Below the pieces are notes generated by a model, which saw only the letters and a program-made list of their open reading frames with translations, had not been told where the DNA came from and did not search any database. DNA of 64,000 nucleotides from Deinococcus radiotolerans (GTDB taxonomy: Bacteria > Deinococcota > Deinococci > Deinococcales > Deinococcaceae): NCBI RefSeq assembly GCF_014647435.1, contig NZ_BMPE01000002.1:1-64000 (forward strand). The letters run 5' to 3'. This document shows positions 13,785-24,690 of the stretch, piece after piece. The first letter of the stretch is position 1. Every line of letters starts with the position of its first letter. The position numbers and the translations under genes are program-made.

Positions 13785-13790
13785 AGTGTA
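13785..13790 (-). promoter_or_regulatory. leaderless -10 box of the long rmlA-like gene
   Basis: TACACT on the minus strand, 6 nt before the GTG start at 13778. Confidence 0.55.
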
Positions 13791-13880
13791 TGCGGGAACA
13801 TACTCTCATCTACCTGACTTCACCTTTAGCTGTCAGCGGCCATGCGGACAACACGTGCTGAGTTGTACGGCTTGCTTTAT

Positions 13881-13892
13881 CATCAGCTGATG
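13881..13892. promoter_or_regulatory. 12-bp palindrome in the divergent control region
   Basis: CATCAGCTGATG is a perfect palindrome in the 185-bp gap between the divergent long rmlA-like gene and manC. It could be an operator for the polysaccharide locus, but no binding protein is known from the sequence. No clear manC promoter could be assigned in this gap. Confidence 0.35.
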
Positions 13893-13963
13893 CTGCACCC
13901 TGCCCGTTCTCGCCTAAGCAATGAGGGAGTGGCGCACCCTAGAGCCACAGGTTTTCTGCGCCG

Positions 13964-15061
13964 ATGACTACTTTAGAGCAACACGTTTTCGTTCCGGTGA
14001 TTCTCGCTGGGGGGAGTGGTGAACGGTTCTGGCCTCTTTCACGTAAGCACCGGCCAAAGCAGTTCCTGCACTTGGATGACTCGGGTAGAAGCTTACTGCA
14101 GGCAACGGCGGATCGGCTGGCAGCATGCACAGACCATGCGCAGGTGATGGTCGTTACTGGACATGACCATCGGTTGCAGGTACTGGAGCAGTTGCCTGAG
14201 CTGGCGCTTGAAAACCTCCTGATTGAACCGGCTCCGCGTGATACGGCCGCAGCGATCCTGTACGCGGCTTTGAGAATCGCTGCGGTAAGCCCGGACGCCG
14301 TCATGGGTGTCTTCCCCGCGGACCATAGAGTGGCTGACACCCGGACATTTACAGAAGTGATTGGGCAAGCCGTGCGCCTTGCGCAGGAGGCGCAGCATCT
14401 GGTCACTATTGGTATTACCCCCAATTTTCCCGCCACAGGCTACGGGTATATACAGCGGGGGGCTGCACTCGAAAACTCTGCAGGGTTGCCGGCTTACCGA
14501 GTCACACGCTTCACCGAAAAGCCAGATGCGGAAACGGCACAGGCTTTTCTAAACACCGGTCTCTACAGCTGGAATAGTGGAATATTCGTATGGGGTGTCA
14601 GCGCTATCCTGAAAGCATTTGAGCAATATCAGCCAGAGTTATACCAGCGACTGACTGCAGCACTCCAGACTCACGGTCCCTTCAACGCCCAGCTTGCTCA
14701 GATTTTTCCTACGCTGCCGAAGACGAGTATCGATTACGCCATCTTGGAAAAAGCTGACAATGTAGTCGTTATCCCGGCTGAGTTCGGTTGGGATGATCTT
14801 GGTGACTGGAACGCATTGGAACGTCTTCTCAAGGGTGAAGGCGAAAATGTGGCTGTGGGCCGTCATGTCGGTCTTGATACGGGTGGGGCCATACTCTATA
14901 CGACGAGCGGCGATGATCTGATTGCCACTATTGGACTGGAGGACGTCGTGGTGGTCCGCGCAGGGGAAGTGACTCTTGTGGTTCGTAAGGACCGCACGCA
15001 AGACATCAAGAAAGTTGTACAACAATTGAAGAGCCAACCCGAACTGGAGCGATTCGCATGA
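13964..15061 (+). CDS. manC: mannose-1-phosphate guanylyltransferase
   Basis: Forms GDP-mannose from GTP and mannose-1-phosphate for surface polysaccharide. 365 aa, the single-domain form without the isomerase half of bifunctional ManC/AlgA. Seen: [26 protein letters not shown] (10-35), [24 protein letters not shown] and WNSGIFVW. First gene of a tightly packed plus-strand operon; its stop overlaps the next start by four bases (ATGA). The phosphohexomutase at 30105 could supply mannose-1-phosphate. Confidence 0.93.
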   Translation: MTTLEQHVFVPVILAGGSGERFWPLSRKHRPKQFLHLDDSGRSLLQATADRLAACTDHAQVMVVTGHDHRLQVLEQLPELALENLLIEPAPRDTAAAILYAALRIAAVSPDAVMGVFPADHRVADTRTFTEVIGQAVRLAQEAQHLVTIGITPNFPATGYGYIQRGAALENSAGLPAYRVTRFTEKPDAETAQAFLNTGLYSWNSGIFVWGVSAILKAFEQYQPELYQRLTAALQTHGPFNAQLAQIFPTLPKTSIDYAILEKADNVVVIPAEFGWDDLGDWNALERLLKGEGENVAVGRHVGLDTGGAILYTTSGDDLIATIGLEDVVVVRAGEVTLVVRKDRTQDIKKVVQQLKSQPELERFA

Positions 15062-16731
15062 CCAATTATCCTTCACTGGAACAACAGCGTCCGCCGCAAG
15101 AGCATATTGGAAAGGGTGAACAAGAGATAGAGCTTGCGGCCCTCTGGAGCGGAGTGCGTAGACGGCTACCCATGATCCTCCTAAGTTCCGCAGCTGTGTC
15201 AGCTGCTGCGTTTCTCTGGTCACGCTCACAATCAGACGTATTTGAAGCGTCCTCCAGTCTGGTTACAACTGGGAACAACATGAGTGCAGGTGGACTGCGA
15301 GACAACGTTGTAACTGCGCCTCCTCTCCCGGAAGGTGCTCTACAAGAGGCGCTCAATGGGCCGATTGTTCTTGAGAGAATTATTGCTGAGCTGCGCGCGA
15401 AGGATACATTACCAAATGAGCTGAGATCTCAACTGGCTGATACTCTGCAGCGCGAGTTGCAGCTCCGAAGTGTCAAAACACTCCAGCTCCAAAACCAATT
15501 GGACTTTAACGGCAATGGAATTTACTCCATTATGGCGCGCGCCGGAACGCCAGCTGCTGCCAAGTACTTGGCCGACTTGACGGCGAGCAGTCTGTTGGAA
15601 TGGGACCGAGGGCGTGCGCTGAGTGGCATAGACCGGGCTATGCAGAGTCTGGAAGCTCAGCTTGTTGAAATTGATCGCCAGCTGTCAGAGGGTGGGCAGA
15701 GTGATCTAGAGCGACAAACATTGGTGGCTTCCCGCTCCAGCCTCCAGCGGGCCTTGGCGCAAGCAGATATTCAGGCTAAAGGCGCAACCGGCTCTTTGGA
15801 GCTGGTGTCGCCTGCGGTTGAGCCCCTTGAACGTGTGGCGCCGAAACCCACACGGAACGCCATCCTCACTGGATTATTGACGCTCTTGCTGGGCGTTAGC
15901 GTTGCAGCTCTACGGACTTTGACGGACCGGACAGCCCGCACGGAGGACGACCTCCTGAACTTCGGTTTGCCGACTCTTGGTAGTGTGCCCAAGATTCGCC
16001 GCCGCGACGTCGTATTCGGTGGAATTGTCCGTGCTGCCCGTCAAGCTGGACTCTATGAGGCGCTCGGCTTTCTGCGGGTGAATCTCCTGACCCGTCTAGG
16101 TGCGCCTAGCGGACAGAGGGTCATGATTTCCTCCACGGCTCCAGGTGAAGGTAAGAGCAGCCTAACCGCTACCCTGGCCGATACTTTGGCCAGTAGTGGG
16201 CTTCGAGTCCTCATCATTGACGCTGACATGCGTAGAGGAACTCAGCAGGATGTCTGGGAGAAATACGAAACCGGTCGAACTTGGAAGCAGTTGGTTGGTG
16301 AGGGTGGGGCCCGCACTTTGCAAGACGCTCTGAAAGCGCCGGAAAATGTACAGGTCATTGAAGCTGAGCCTGGCGTCCACGTTCTTCCGGCTGGTCCTGG
16401 CATACAAGACAGCATGGGACTGCTTAATCGTGCACCTTTGGCTGATGTGTTCAAGAGCTGGAGTCAGAATTACGATCTTATGCTGATCGATAGTCCGCCC
16501 CTTCTAGCCCTAGCTGACGGTTTGGTCTTAGGGCGTCATGTGGATCAAGTGCTGATTGTAGTGGAAGAGGGTCGGACGAGCCTGAATGCAGTGAAGCAGA
16601 CTCTCCGCCGCGCTCGGAATGCCAATCTGCCAATCTTAGGTTTCATCTTGAATAAAGTTTCTGCAAGCTCGCAGGAGTCGCAGGGATACGGGTACGGTTA
16701 CTCATACGGTCCTCGAAAAAGAGGAGCTTGA
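15058..16731 (+). CDS. fused polysaccharide co-polymerase and BY-type tyrosine kinase (Wzc-like)
   Basis: Controls chain length and export of polysaccharide made by a Wzx/Wzy system. 557 aa. Wzz-like part with membrane segments at about 38-55 and 268-285, then a cytoplasmic kinase with Walker A (APGEGKSS, about 360-368), Walker A' ([10 protein letters not shown], about 384-393) and Walker B ([10 protein letters not shown], about 472-481). The C-terminal tyrosine cluster [10 protein letters not shown] is the expected autophosphorylation tail. The periplasmic region is short (about 210 residues) compared with Wzc. It is followed directly by the initiating transferase, as in many EPS operons. 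Confidence 0.92.
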   Translation: MTNYPSLEQQRPPQEHIGKGEQEIELAALWSGVRRRLPMILLSSAAVSAAAFLWSRSQSDVFEASSSLVTTGNNMSAGGLRDNVVTAPPLPEGALQEALNGPIVLERIIAELRAKDTLPNELRSQLADTLQRELQLRSVKTLQLQNQLDFNGNGIYSIMARAGTPAAAKYLADLTASSLLEWDRGRALSGIDRAMQSLEAQLVEIDRQLSEGGQSDLERQTLVASRSSLQRALAQADIQAKGATGSLELVSPAVEPLERVAPKPTRNAILTGLLTLLLGVSVAALRTLTDRTARTEDDLLNFGLPTLGSVPKIRRRDVVFGGIVRAARQAGLYEALGFLRVNLLTRLGAPSGQRVMISSTAPGEGKSSLTATLADTLASSGLRVLIIDADMRRGTQQDVWEKYETGRTWKQLVGEGGARTLQDALKAPENVQVIEAEPGVHVLPAGPGIQDSMGLLNRAPLADVFKSWSQNYDLMLIDSPPLLALADGLVLGRHVDQVLIVVEEGRTSLNAVKQTLRRARNANLPILGFILNKVSASSQESQGYGYGYSYGPRKRGA

Positions 16732-16734
16732 TAC

Positions 16735-18171
16735 ATGGGTGTGCTGAATCCACCATCGGGTCTTAGAGGGAAGGCCGCTATGTTACTGCCGACGTTAAGT
16801 GGTTTGCCGCAAGGCATCGCATTGATTGTCGGTGATGCCGTAAGTCTGCTTTTTATATATGAGTCTCTGCGAATCTTATTATCCGAGCAGTTTTTTCTGG
16901 GACAGGGGCCCCGTGCTACATTGGTCTGGGGTGCTCTATGGATTTCCTGGCGTGCGTATCAAGGTCTTTATCCTGGCTATGGCAGATCTCCTCAAAAAGA
17001 GTTGCGCTTACATGTCGTAGGGACGATTCAGGTTGTTGCTGTGCAGCTTGCGGCGAGTCTGGCCTTGCAGAGACTGATGCCAAATATAGGTGCCATCATT
17101 TTAATTTGGACGCTACTACTTATCCTCAGTTTGTTCGTACGATACGGATTTCGAGCATTACTGATACGTGCTGGACAATATGGTCGGCCCATTAGTGTGA
17201 TCGGTGCCGGACAAACTGCATTAGTTGCCATTCATCACTTACGCACTCATCCTGCTTACGGACTTAACCCTGTTGTTGCTTACGACGATAACGAAACATT
17301 ACACGGTACGGCGCTTTTTGGCGTTCCAATTGTGGGATCGATTGAGCAGGCCATTACTGATCCCCGTACAGAACAGGCATTGGTTTCTATTCCTGGAGCG
17401 CGCGCAGAAACGCAACAGAGAATTATTAATGGTACTTATGCGGCTTTTCCACATACTTGGGTGATTCCTGATTTATTTGGCATTCCGAATCAGGCTCTAC
17501 AGCCTCACAACATCGGGAGCGTTGCTACCCTAGAGGTGCGCAATAATCTACGTAGCGTTCAGGCGAGATTTGTAAAGCGAACTATTGACCTTTTTGGATC
17601 GATCTTCGGTGGTCTGATGGTTTTGCCCTTATTGATGATTATTGCGCTTGCTATTAAGATTGATAGTCCCGGTCCAGCTGTGTATCGTGCTCGTCGAATT
17701 GGAAGAAATGGTAAAATGTTTGACTGTTTTAAATTCCGTAGTATGCATCGTGATGCAGAGGATAAGTTAAAGATTGTATTAGAAGAAAATCCAAATCTAA
17801 GGTCTGAGTTTGAAGCAACCCATAAACTTAGAAATGATCCGCGGGTTACACGTGTCGGTGCATTTTTACGTAAAACGAGCCTCGACGAGCTTCCACAGCT
17901 GGCGAATGTCTTTCTTGGAACGATGAGTCTTGTCGGGCCAAGGCCAATAGTACAGGGAGAAGTTTCTAAGTACGGTGACATTTATGCCGTGTATAAACAA
18001 ATTCGACCTGGTATGACTGGTTACTGGCAGGCTAATGGAAGGAGTGATACGAGTTACGATGAAAGGGTAGGTATGGATAATTTTTATATCACTAATTGGA
18101 CGCCCTGGTTGGATATCGTAGTTTTGATTCAAACAGTTAAAGTGGTTATAGCTGGCAAAGGCGCTTATTAG
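16735..18171 (+). CDS. undecaprenyl-phosphate sugar-1-phosphate transferase (WbaP-like)
   Basis: Polyprenyl glycosylphosphotransferase that loads the first sugar phosphate onto undecaprenyl phosphate at the inner membrane. 478 aa. Membrane helices in the first 155 residues, a Rossmann-like CoA_binding_3 region ([17 protein letters not shown]), then the catalytic domain with a membrane hairpin ([20 protein letters not shown]) and motifs [46 protein letters not shown] and [14 protein letters not shown]. Base composition turns AT-rich inside this gene. The sugar (Gal, Glc or other) cannot be told. Confidence 0.93.
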   Translation: MGVLNPPSGLRGKAAMLLPTLSGLPQGIALIVGDAVSLLFIYESLRILLSEQFFLGQGPRATLVWGALWISWRAYQGLYPGYGRSPQKELRLHVVGTIQVVAVQLAASLALQRLMPNIGAIILIWTLLLILSLFVRYGFRALLIRAGQYGRPISVIGAGQTALVAIHHLRTHPAYGLNPVVAYDDNETLHGTALFGVPIVGSIEQAITDPRTEQALVSIPGARAETQQRIINGTYAAFPHTWVIPDLFGIPNQALQPHNIGSVATLEVRNNLRSVQARFVKRTIDLFGSIFGGLMVLPLLMIIALAIKIDSPGPAVYRARRIGRNGKMFDCFKFRSMHRDAEDKLKIVLEENPNLRSEFEATHKLRNDPRVTRVGAFLRKTSLDELPQLANVFLGTMSLVGPRPIVQGEVSKYGDIYAVYKQIRPGMTGYWQANGRSDTSYDERVGMDNFYITNWTPWLDIVVLIQTVKVVIAGKGAY

Positions 18172-18194
18172 ATGCTGCGTACAATTGAGGAATT

Positions 18195-19619
18195 ATGAGA
18201 AATGCCATGCTTTACTATAAGCAAATTTCTAACCCAATATTCCTTATGATTTTTAGACAGGGAATTATTCAATTATTAAATATTTTTATGACAATTTTTA
18301 TGGCACGAAGCTTAAATGTGAGTGAATATGGTTATTATGTGGCGATTTTGTTTACATTATCTTTGTGTGTGATTTTTTCTGGAAGCTATTTGGTGTCAGG
18401 TATAATAAAAACAGATAGTAAATTTGACTACCGCTCATTTGCGAGTTTCAATCATTTAATTGTTATATCGATTGCAGCTTTAGTGGCCATTATGCTGACC
18501 ATTTCATTTTTAATATTTAGATTTGATGAGAGAATATTATTTATAATAATTATTGGAATATTGTCTATCTATATTGGTTCTTTCCAGGCAGTCCCTACCG
18601 CATTAATGGAAAAAAGTATACAATTTAGTAACATCGCCATTATTGAGATTTTGCAAGCTTTGGTTTTTGCTGCGACCGCTATTCTATTGGTAATTAATAA
18701 ATTGGAGATTTATCTTCCCCTTTCTCTCTTGATAAGATCGATTTTGGGCGCCTTGGTATCTCAATTTATCTACCCCTCGTTGCCTAGGATTTCAAGATTA
18801 GATCGTAAATTATGGGGATTATTCTATTTTGGGATAAGAAATCAGTCGTCTCAATTAATTTCTATTTCAAAAGATAGTTTGATGCCTATAATAATAGGCA
18901 GTAGGTTTGGTTCTTCTATGTACGGACAGATGAGTTGGGCACAAACTGCTGCGACTTATCCGGCAATGTTCATGGCGATCTTGCAGAGGTATTATTTTCC
19001 TATTTTTAGTTCTATGAATGATGAGCATGATAAATCTCATAACTTTAGAGAGATTCTATGGCTTAACAATATTATTATTGCTCCGATTTCTCTAATCTTA
19101 CTTGTTTTCTCAAAGAGTATTGTCTTAAATATCTTTGGTGATCAGTGGCTGGCATCAATGAATGCCTTTTATATCTTTTGGGTGGCTAATTTGTTCATAG
19201 CATCATCAGTACCTTGCATGTCTTATCTCATGGCCAGTGGACGTGATGAACTTCAAATCAAGTTCGCTGTTTTATGGGCTATCTTGAGCTGGGTCGTAGG
19301 TCTAATTCTAATACAATATATGGGACCAATCGGTTTTGCAATAACGAACTTAGTTATCCAGCTAACAAACATATTCCTATTCCTTATAGTACGAGGTAAA
19401 ATTCGCGGCAATTTCTTTAGAACAATAGGCTCTGCTTGGCTAACTGCGGTTCCTCTGCTTGCCTTCGCTGTGATACTTAATTTTTGCTTCTCCTCATTGG
19501 AATTAGTGCCCTTATTGTTGATACTCTTTATTTTATTAATTACCCATGTTATATTTATAACTTTTACCTGTAGGACTAGAATACGTAAAGTTCTCAATCT
19601 TCTCAGGGGTAAGCAATGA
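18195..19619 (+). CDS. lipid-linked oligosaccharide flippase (Wzx-like)
   Basis: 474 aa polytopic protein, about 12-14 hydrophobic segments, MOP superfamily by layout (FRQGIIQLLNIFMTIFMARS at the N-terminus is typical of polysaccharide flippases). It would move undecaprenyl-linked repeat units to the outer face of the inner membrane. GAGG lies 5 nt before the ATG. Sequence identity within this family is low, so the call rests on topology, N-terminal motif and context. Confidence 0.85.
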   Translation: MRNAMLYYKQISNPIFLMIFRQGIIQLLNIFMTIFMARSLNVSEYGYYVAILFTLSLCVIFSGSYLVSGIIKTDSKFDYRSFASFNHLIVISIAALVAIMLTISFLIFRFDERILFIIIIGILSIYIGSFQAVPTALMEKSIQFSNIAIIEILQALVFAATAILLVINKLEIYLPLSLLIRSILGALVSQFIYPSLPRISRLDRKLWGLFYFGIRNQSSQLISISKDSLMPIIIGSRFGSSMYGQMSWAQTAATYPAMFMAILQRYYFPIFSSMNDEHDKSHNFREILWLNNIIIAPISLILLVFSKSIVLNIFGDQWLASMNAFYIFWVANLFIASSVPCMSYLMASGRDELQIKFAVLWAILSWVVGLILIQYMGPIGFAITNLVIQLTNIFLFLIVRGKIRGNFFRTIGSAWLTAVPLLAFAVILNFCFSSLELVPLLLILFILLITHVIFITFTCRTRIRKVLNLLRGKQ

Positions 19620-20425
19620 TATCTGTTGTTATAATCGCTAAAAATGAGGCAGAGCGGATTGAATCATGTTTGAAGTCAGCTTTAGCTATAAGTAGTGATG
19701 TTATCGTAGTAGATATGCAGAGTGTTGACGGTACTATTGAAGTCTGTGCGAAAATGGGTGCAAGAGTTTATAGTGTGAAGGATTACGGATATGCAGACCC
19801 CGCTAGAGAGTATGCCATTAGCAAATCATATTCGGAGTGGGTTCTGATTTTGGACGCTGATGAAGTTGTAAGTCCACTACTTGGAATTGAAATTTTGCAT
19901 ACCATTAGTTCGTATAGATACGATGTTATTGAGCTGCCCTATCAAAATTATATGATGGGGCGTAAGATTACTGCTTCTGGCTGGGGCCCAGAACAAGATT
20001 ATCATATTAGGTTGTTTAAAAAAGACGCTATGCATGTTTCAGGTGAAGTGCATAAATTCTTTCAGCCAAAAGCTAATGCTATAGTGGGCAGAATAAAATC
20101 TAGTGATGGGGTTTGTATAATGCACTTTAGCTATGATGACCTTTCACATTTTATTTCTAAAATAGATCGCTATACTAATCTTGAATCTTTGAAAGAAAAT
20201 CGCGAAAATTCAATTAAGGAATTCATTTCTATTATTTTAGAGTTTCCCAATAGATTTTTGAGAAAATCGGGCTGGCGTGATGGTAAAGTTGGCTTCGATA
20301 TTGCTCTCTTAATGACAGTATATAAATATTTAGTTTTTTCAAAAAAATATGATCGAAAGCACGGAAAGACTCTTGCAGAAAATCGTAATTGGTACCAGTC
20401 AATTAAAGAAAAGGCTTTATTTTGA
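19616..20425 (+). CDS. family 2 glycosyltransferase
   Basis: 269 aa cytoplasmic GT-A enzyme. N-terminal ISVVIIAKNEAERIESCLKS, metal-binding DADE in WVLILDADEVVSP (about 77-89), then HRLFKK-type and His-rich motifs (SGEVHKFF, CIMHFSYDDL) as in the WaaE/KdtX-like group of lipopolysaccharide transferases. Start overlaps the flippase stop by four bases. Donor and acceptor unknown. Confidence 0.85.
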   Translation: MISVVIIAKNEAERIESCLKSALAISSDVIVVDMQSVDGTIEVCAKMGARVYSVKDYGYADPAREYAISKSYSEWVLILDADEVVSPLLGIEILHTISSYRYDVIELPYQNYMMGRKITASGWGPEQDYHIRLFKKDAMHVSGEVHKFFQPKANAIVGRIKSSDGVCIMHFSYDDLSHFISKIDRYTNLESLKENRENSIKEFISIILEFPNRFLRKSGWRDGKVGFDIALLMTVYKYLVFSKKYDRKHGKTLAENRNWYQSIKEKALF

Positions 20426-20435
20426 GGAGCTTATA

Positions 20436-21467
20436 ATGAAGATTGTTTTTATAATACCTCGTCCTATGTCTCTAGTTTTTGGTGGATCAGAGGTGCAGGC
20501 ACTCAAAACAAAAGAACAATTGGAAGATCTTGGTCATACTGTTGAATTTCTAAATATGACAAGCTTAGACCAAATAAAAAAAGCTGATATTGTACACTTT
20601 TTCGGTAGTGATTATATTTTTGGTCAATTATCGGAGATGCTGGTAGCTGCAGGAATTCCCTACGTAGTTTCCTCCATATTTTACCCAGTAGGTTCCGGGA
20701 TCCTAGCTAATAAATTCGCTTCTAGGGTTTTGCGAACGCAATTCTGGCACCGTAAAAAAGTCCTTGAAAGAAGCCAGCGAATTCTACCAAATTCGATAAG
20801 CGAGATCTCAAGACTCACATACATGTATGGTTTTGACAGCAACAAATTTACTGTCGTAAATAATGGTATTGACAGAGATTTTATTGGAGATGGGGGACAA
20901 AATTTTAGAGATTCTCATATTAGGAAAATATTCGGTGAGTCGGAATTTATTCTTTCAGTTGGTAGGATAGAGGGTAGAAAAAATAGTATAAAACTATTAG
21001 AATCGGCGCATAGGCTCGACATACCGGTAGTTTTTATTGGTAGATTTACAGACACTGAAAAGCAATATGCGCACCACTTTAAAAATTTATCTATGAGAAA
21101 AAAGACGGGTTTTTTACATATCAATGGATTGCCGCAAGGTGGACCTATGTTAGCTAGTGCTTATGCAGCATGCTCCGCTCATGTTCTTTTGAGTAAATTG
21201 GAAACACCAGGGTTAGTGAGCTTAGAGGCGGGTCTGAATGGAGCTAATCTGGTGGTATCTCGTTGCGCACCAGTTGAGGATTATTTCAATGATATTGCTT
21301 TTATTGTTAATCCTGAAGACCCTCAAGATGTAGATTATGCTATAGAGAAAGCTGTTACCTTACCTAGAAACTTTTTAAGTCAGTCTGAGTTTATTAGTGA
21401 AAATTATTCTTGGGAAACTGCTGGCATGAAAACGATCGAAGTATATCGACAGATTCTAGAATTATGA
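20436..21467 (+). CDS. family 4 (GT-B) glycosyltransferase
   Basis: 343 aa. MKIVFIIPRPMSLVFGGSEVQ is the usual GT4 opening with a glycine-rich acceptor loop; FILSVGRIEGRKNSIKLLES begins the donor domain; KLETPGLVSLEAGLNGANLVVS replaces the classical EPFGLVxLEAMACG motif, keeping the two Glu. The start at 20436 is fixed by TTGAGGAGC ten bases upstream, just after the previous stop; the longer in-frame extension is rejected. Confidence 0.86.
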   Translation: MKIVFIIPRPMSLVFGGSEVQALKTKEQLEDLGHTVEFLNMTSLDQIKKADIVHFFGSDYIFGQLSEMLVAAGIPYVVSSIFYPVGSGILANKFASRVLRTQFWHRKKVLERSQRILPNSISEISRLTYMYGFDSNKFTVVNNGIDRDFIGDGGQNFRDSHIRKIFGESEFILSVGRIEGRKNSIKLLESAHRLDIPVVFIGRFTDTEKQYAHHFKNLSMRKKTGFLHINGLPQGGPMLASAYAACSAHVLLSKLETPGLVSLEAGLNGANLVVSRCAPVEDYFNDIAFIVNPEDPQDVDYAIEKAVTLPRNFLSQSEFISENYSWETAGMKTIEVYRQILEL

Positions 21468-22717
21468 TGGATATGCGAATAAGTCTAAGGCCATATCATG
21501 TTATTTATTTTAGTCTTTTGTTTTTTATATTTATCCCGAAGATAAATTTAATTGGTTTAAATTCTACAGCTGTGGGCATAAAACCAGATGATATATTATA
21601 TTTTTTGCTTCTTATTATATCTATAGGTATGTTTTATTTTGATAAGAAAATTCCTAGAAAGATATTGGCAATATTTTTAGTTATAACTATATTAAATATA
21701 GTACAGATACTTTTATCTAATTTCGGCACTTCGGCATTGCCATACCTTTTGAGATACACAATGTATATATCTATTTTCTTTATAGGATATATGCTTGCTC
21801 AACGTAATTTGAAAAAGTCATTCAATGCTATAGTTAATCTATCTGCCTTTGCTGTATTGATTGAATTTATTTGGTCAATTCTACAGTTCTTGGGTATCTT
21901 AGGTGGTTCTCAAGACGGAGTTTGGCGAACTGGCCACATATATCGAACAGTTGCTCAAACTGCAAACCCAATTGAGCTTGCGCTTCTGGTTCTTTTTCAG
22001 ATTCCCTTTTTAATATACATGATGTCGTCTGTTAAAAAGTCTACGAAGAAAATAGCATATATACTAATTATTATGGCTTGCACAACACTGTTTATGACGC
22101 AATCTCGCGCTGCAATGATTGTGGGAGTACTGATTGTCGGATTATCATATATTAAGTCGTCTAAGAATAAATATATAAGCTTGCTAATAATAATTGTATT
22201 TTTTGCGATATCAGGTTATTCTTTATCCAAAAACGAGCGTATAACAAGTGTTTTCAAATCGAATTCAATCGCATCTCTAGCTAAAGATTTAAGAAATGGC
22301 GGTCAAATAATTAATAGCGATGTTAACTTCGTTAAGTTAGATCGTCTTTCAAGTAACTCTGACCCATCCCTCTTCATTAGATTATCGAAATGGCGATATT
22401 TATGGGAAAAGATTAAGCAGGGACCGTTAGGATTCGGACCAGGTTACTTCGGTCCATCTATTGATGGATTCTATATCAGAATGTTGGCTGAAAATGGTCC
22501 TTTGGGATTGATGTTATTTTTAATTCTCTTATATAATATATTTGGACGCATATATCTTAATAATAGCCTGAAATATGCAGTTCCATTTGCAGTTATGGCT
22601 ATTATGATCGTGGCTTTTATCGTTGATGCATTTTACTTCTCGAGATTCGCTTACTGGTTCTGGTTTGTGTCAGGAATTTTCTATGTCAATACGCAAAGGG
22701 GAAATAAAAATGATTGA
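21464..22717 (+). CDS. polysaccharide polymerase (Wzy-like membrane protein)
   Basis: 417 aa, about 10-12 membrane segments with a long periplasmic loop (about 260-320) holding RLSKWRYLWEKIKQGPLGFGPG, the loop pattern of O-antigen polymerase/ligase proteins. It would polymerise repeat units in the periplasm. ATGATGG overlaps the upstream stop by four bases. Because a second O-antigen-ligase-like gene lies at 28688, the assignment of this one as Wzy and that one as ligase is by position only. Confidence 0.78.
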   Translation: MMDMRISLRPYHVIYFSLLFFIFIPKINLIGLNSTAVGIKPDDILYFLLLIISIGMFYFDKKIPRKILAIFLVITILNIVQILLSNFGTSALPYLLRYTMYISIFFIGYMLAQRNLKKSFNAIVNLSAFAVLIEFIWSILQFLGILGGSQDGVWRTGHIYRTVAQTANPIELALLVLFQIPFLIYMMSSVKKSTKKIAYILIIMACTTLFMTQSRAAMIVGVLIVGLSYIKSSKNKYISLLIIIVFFAISGYSLSKNERITSVFKSNSIASLAKDLRNGGQIINSDVNFVKLDRLSSNSDPSLFIRLSKWRYLWEKIKQGPLGFGPGYFGPSIDGFYIRMLAENGPLGLMLFLILLYNIFGRIYLNNSLKYAVPFAVMAIMIVAFIVDAFYFSRFAYWFWFVSGIFYVNTQRGNKND

Positions 22718-23765
22718 GATTAACGGCAGATTTATGACTCAAAAAATGACTGGTGTTCAGAGATATGCTTACGAAATCGTATCACGTTTTGAACGTCAAT
22801 CCTACAAGCTCTTGTATCCTAAGAATGCTACGCTTCAAACAGATTATCAGGGAGTTGCGGGTATTGGGGTCGGATTTGGAAGTGGATATTTATGGGAGCA
22901 GGTCTCGCTTCCTGTGACTTCGGCAAATAAAAAAGTATTATGGTCTCCTTGTAATATGGGACCCGTGATGTCAAGAAATCAAATTGTCACTATACATGAT
23001 GTTTTTTCTATTGAAAATCCTGAATGGGTTTCAAGTAACTTTCATAGATGGTATAAATTTATCTTACCCATACTGGCTCAGAGAAGTAGAAAAATTATTA
23101 CAGTATCTGAATATTCAAAAATGCGCATCATTGAAACGCTTAAGATAGATGAATCAAAGATAAAAGTTTTGGGAAATGGAGTCTCTGAGAATTTTTATCG
23201 AAGAGATTCGGAGGAAATAAAAAGAGTTCGTATAAAATATAATTTAGAGAAAGATTATATTCTTACTCTTAGTTCTATAGAAAAAAGAAAAAATTTATCC
23301 AGGATACTTGAAGCTTGGGCTAGTATAAAAAATGAAAAATATCAGATGGTTGTGGCTGGTGGACTAGGTAGTAAAAAGGTTTTTGGAGAATCTATCGATC
23401 TAGGTGATACGGCAAAATTCATAGGATATGTTGAAGAAGCTGATTTGCCTGCGCTTTATTCGGGTGCTTCAGCATTCATATACGCGCCTCTTGCAGAAGG
23501 TTTTGGAATCCCGCCGCTCGAAGCGGCTGCTTGCGGGACCAGAGTTATAACATCGAATAATACTGGGATTCTTGAGCATGCTCAGGAGTACGCATGTCTT
23601 GTTGACCCATATGATGTTAACGATATAAAAGATAAATTGAATGATATTCTCGCTAATCCTTCAATATGCAGCATTACTGAGGATATGTCTCAAAGACTTA
23701 GAAAAAAGTATAGTTGGGAAGCAATATCAGAGGGAACATTTAAGGAGATTTCGGAATATGCATAA
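22710..23765 (+). CDS. family 4 glycosyltransferase
   Basis: 351 aa GT-B enzyme. Opening EINGRFMTQKMTGVQRYAYEI is the acceptor loop of mannosyl/rhamnosyl GT4 enzymes; ILTLSSIEKRKNLSRILEAW begins the donor domain; PLAEGFGIPPLEAAACGTRVITS is the complete E(x7)E donor-binding motif. Start overlaps the polymerase gene by 8 bp. Confidence 0.9.
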   Translation: MIEINGRFMTQKMTGVQRYAYEIVSRFERQSYKLLYPKNATLQTDYQGVAGIGVGFGSGYLWEQVSLPVTSANKKVLWSPCNMGPVMSRNQIVTIHDVFSIENPEWVSSNFHRWYKFILPILAQRSRKIITVSEYSKMRIIETLKIDESKIKVLGNGVSENFYRRDSEEIKRVRIKYNLEKDYILTLSSIEKRKNLSRILEAWASIKNEKYQMVVAGGLGSKKVFGESIDLGDTAKFIGYVEEADLPALYSGASAFIYAPLAEGFGIPPLEAAACGTRVITSNNTGILEHAQEYACLVDPYDVNDIKDKLNDILANPSICSITEDMSQRLRKKYSWEAISEGTFKEISEYA

Positions 23766-24690
23766 AATAGCTATTGTAATTCCAACGTATAATCCTGGAA
23801 GTCATGCTATTTCAATGATAAATGCAATTCGTGACCAGGATTTAATGGTCAGCAAAGTGGTGATTATTGATTCCTCATCTGAGGATGGATCGTGTGAACT
23901 TTGGAAGGATGCTGGTTTTGACGTAATTAGTATAAGTAAATCGGATTTTGATCATGGGGCTTCGCGTAATCTGGGTGCGCGAATGGCAATGGATTGCGAT
24001 ATTCTAATCTTTATGACTCAAGACGCTGTCCCTGAGAACGCGGAAACACTTCGGAATCTTGTCGAGCCTATTATTTCCAGACAAGCTGACGCACTTTATG
24101 CACGTCAGCTTGCACGGCCTGATGCTTCTTACATTGAGAGCCTCACCAGGTCGTATAATTATCCCGCCCAAGAGAATCAAAAGTTTGCTTTAAAGCATAC
24201 TGGTTCTAGCAGTAATGGTGCTAGAAAATATTTCTTCTCCAATGTGTGTTCAGCATACAGAGTGGAAGCTTTCAAAGCAGTTGGTGGCTTTGAAGAGGGG
24301 ATTATTCTGAATGAAGATGTAGTCATATGTAAGCGAATGATGGATCAGGGTTATCGAGTGGGCTACAGTAGTAGTGCAAAAGTTATCCATTCTCATGAAT
24401 ACACTATCAAGAAAGATTTTTCTAGGAGCTTTGATATAGGAGTGTCTCATTCCGATATAAGTGCGCTCAAAAATCTTAACTCTGAGGGGGAAGGATTAAA
24501 ATATGTAAAGTTTATTTTAAGTAATTTATACATAAATAAAAAACCATTGATTCCGAGATTTATTCTGCACTCTTTTGCTCGTTATATGGGCTATTACCTC
24601 GGTAAAAATCATCGCCTCCTGGGCAAGAAAATTTCTAAAAAGTTCAGTATGCATAAAGGCTATTGGCTAAATGCGCGGAGGAGTCTATGA
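23758..24690 (+). CDS. family 2 glycosyltransferase, rhamnosyltransferase-like
   Basis: 310 aa GT-A enzyme. IAIVIPTYNPGSHAISMINAI, SSSEDGS, DHGASRNLGARMAM and FMTQDAVPEN replace the DxD region with a QDA motif common in rhamnosyltransferases. GGFEEGIILNEDVVICKRM is the ED catalytic-base motif. With rmlBACD immediately downstream, transfer of rhamnose is a reasonable inference. Start overlaps the upstream gene by 8 bp. Confidence 0.86.
   Translation: MHKIAIVIPTYNPGSHAISMINAIRDQDLMVSKVVIIDSSSEDGSCELWKDAGFDVISISKSDFDHGASRNLGARMAMDCDILIFMTQDAVPENAETLRNLVEPIISRQADALYARQLARPDASYIESLTRSYNYPAQENQKFALKHTGSSSNGARKYFFSNVCSAYRVEAFKAVGGFEEGIILNEDVVICKRMMDQGYRVGYSSSAKVIHSHEYTIKKDFSRSFDIGVSHSDISALKNLNSEGEGLKYVKFILSNLYINKKPLIPRFILHSFARYMGYYLGKNHRLLGKKISKKFSMHKGYWLNARRSL

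Larger units (their letters stand above)
17200..24690 (+). other. AT-rich cassette within the polysaccharide locus
   Basis: From the second half of the WbaP-like gene to just before rmlB, the sequence is dominated by A/T-ending codons (AAA, ATA, TTA, AGA), unlike the GC-rich genes on both sides. It holds the strain-variable functions (flippase, polymerase, glycosyltransferases), the usual pattern of a horizontally exchanged serotype cassette. A second AT-rich stretch covers about 27,200-30,080. Judged by eye, not computed. Confidence 0.75.
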
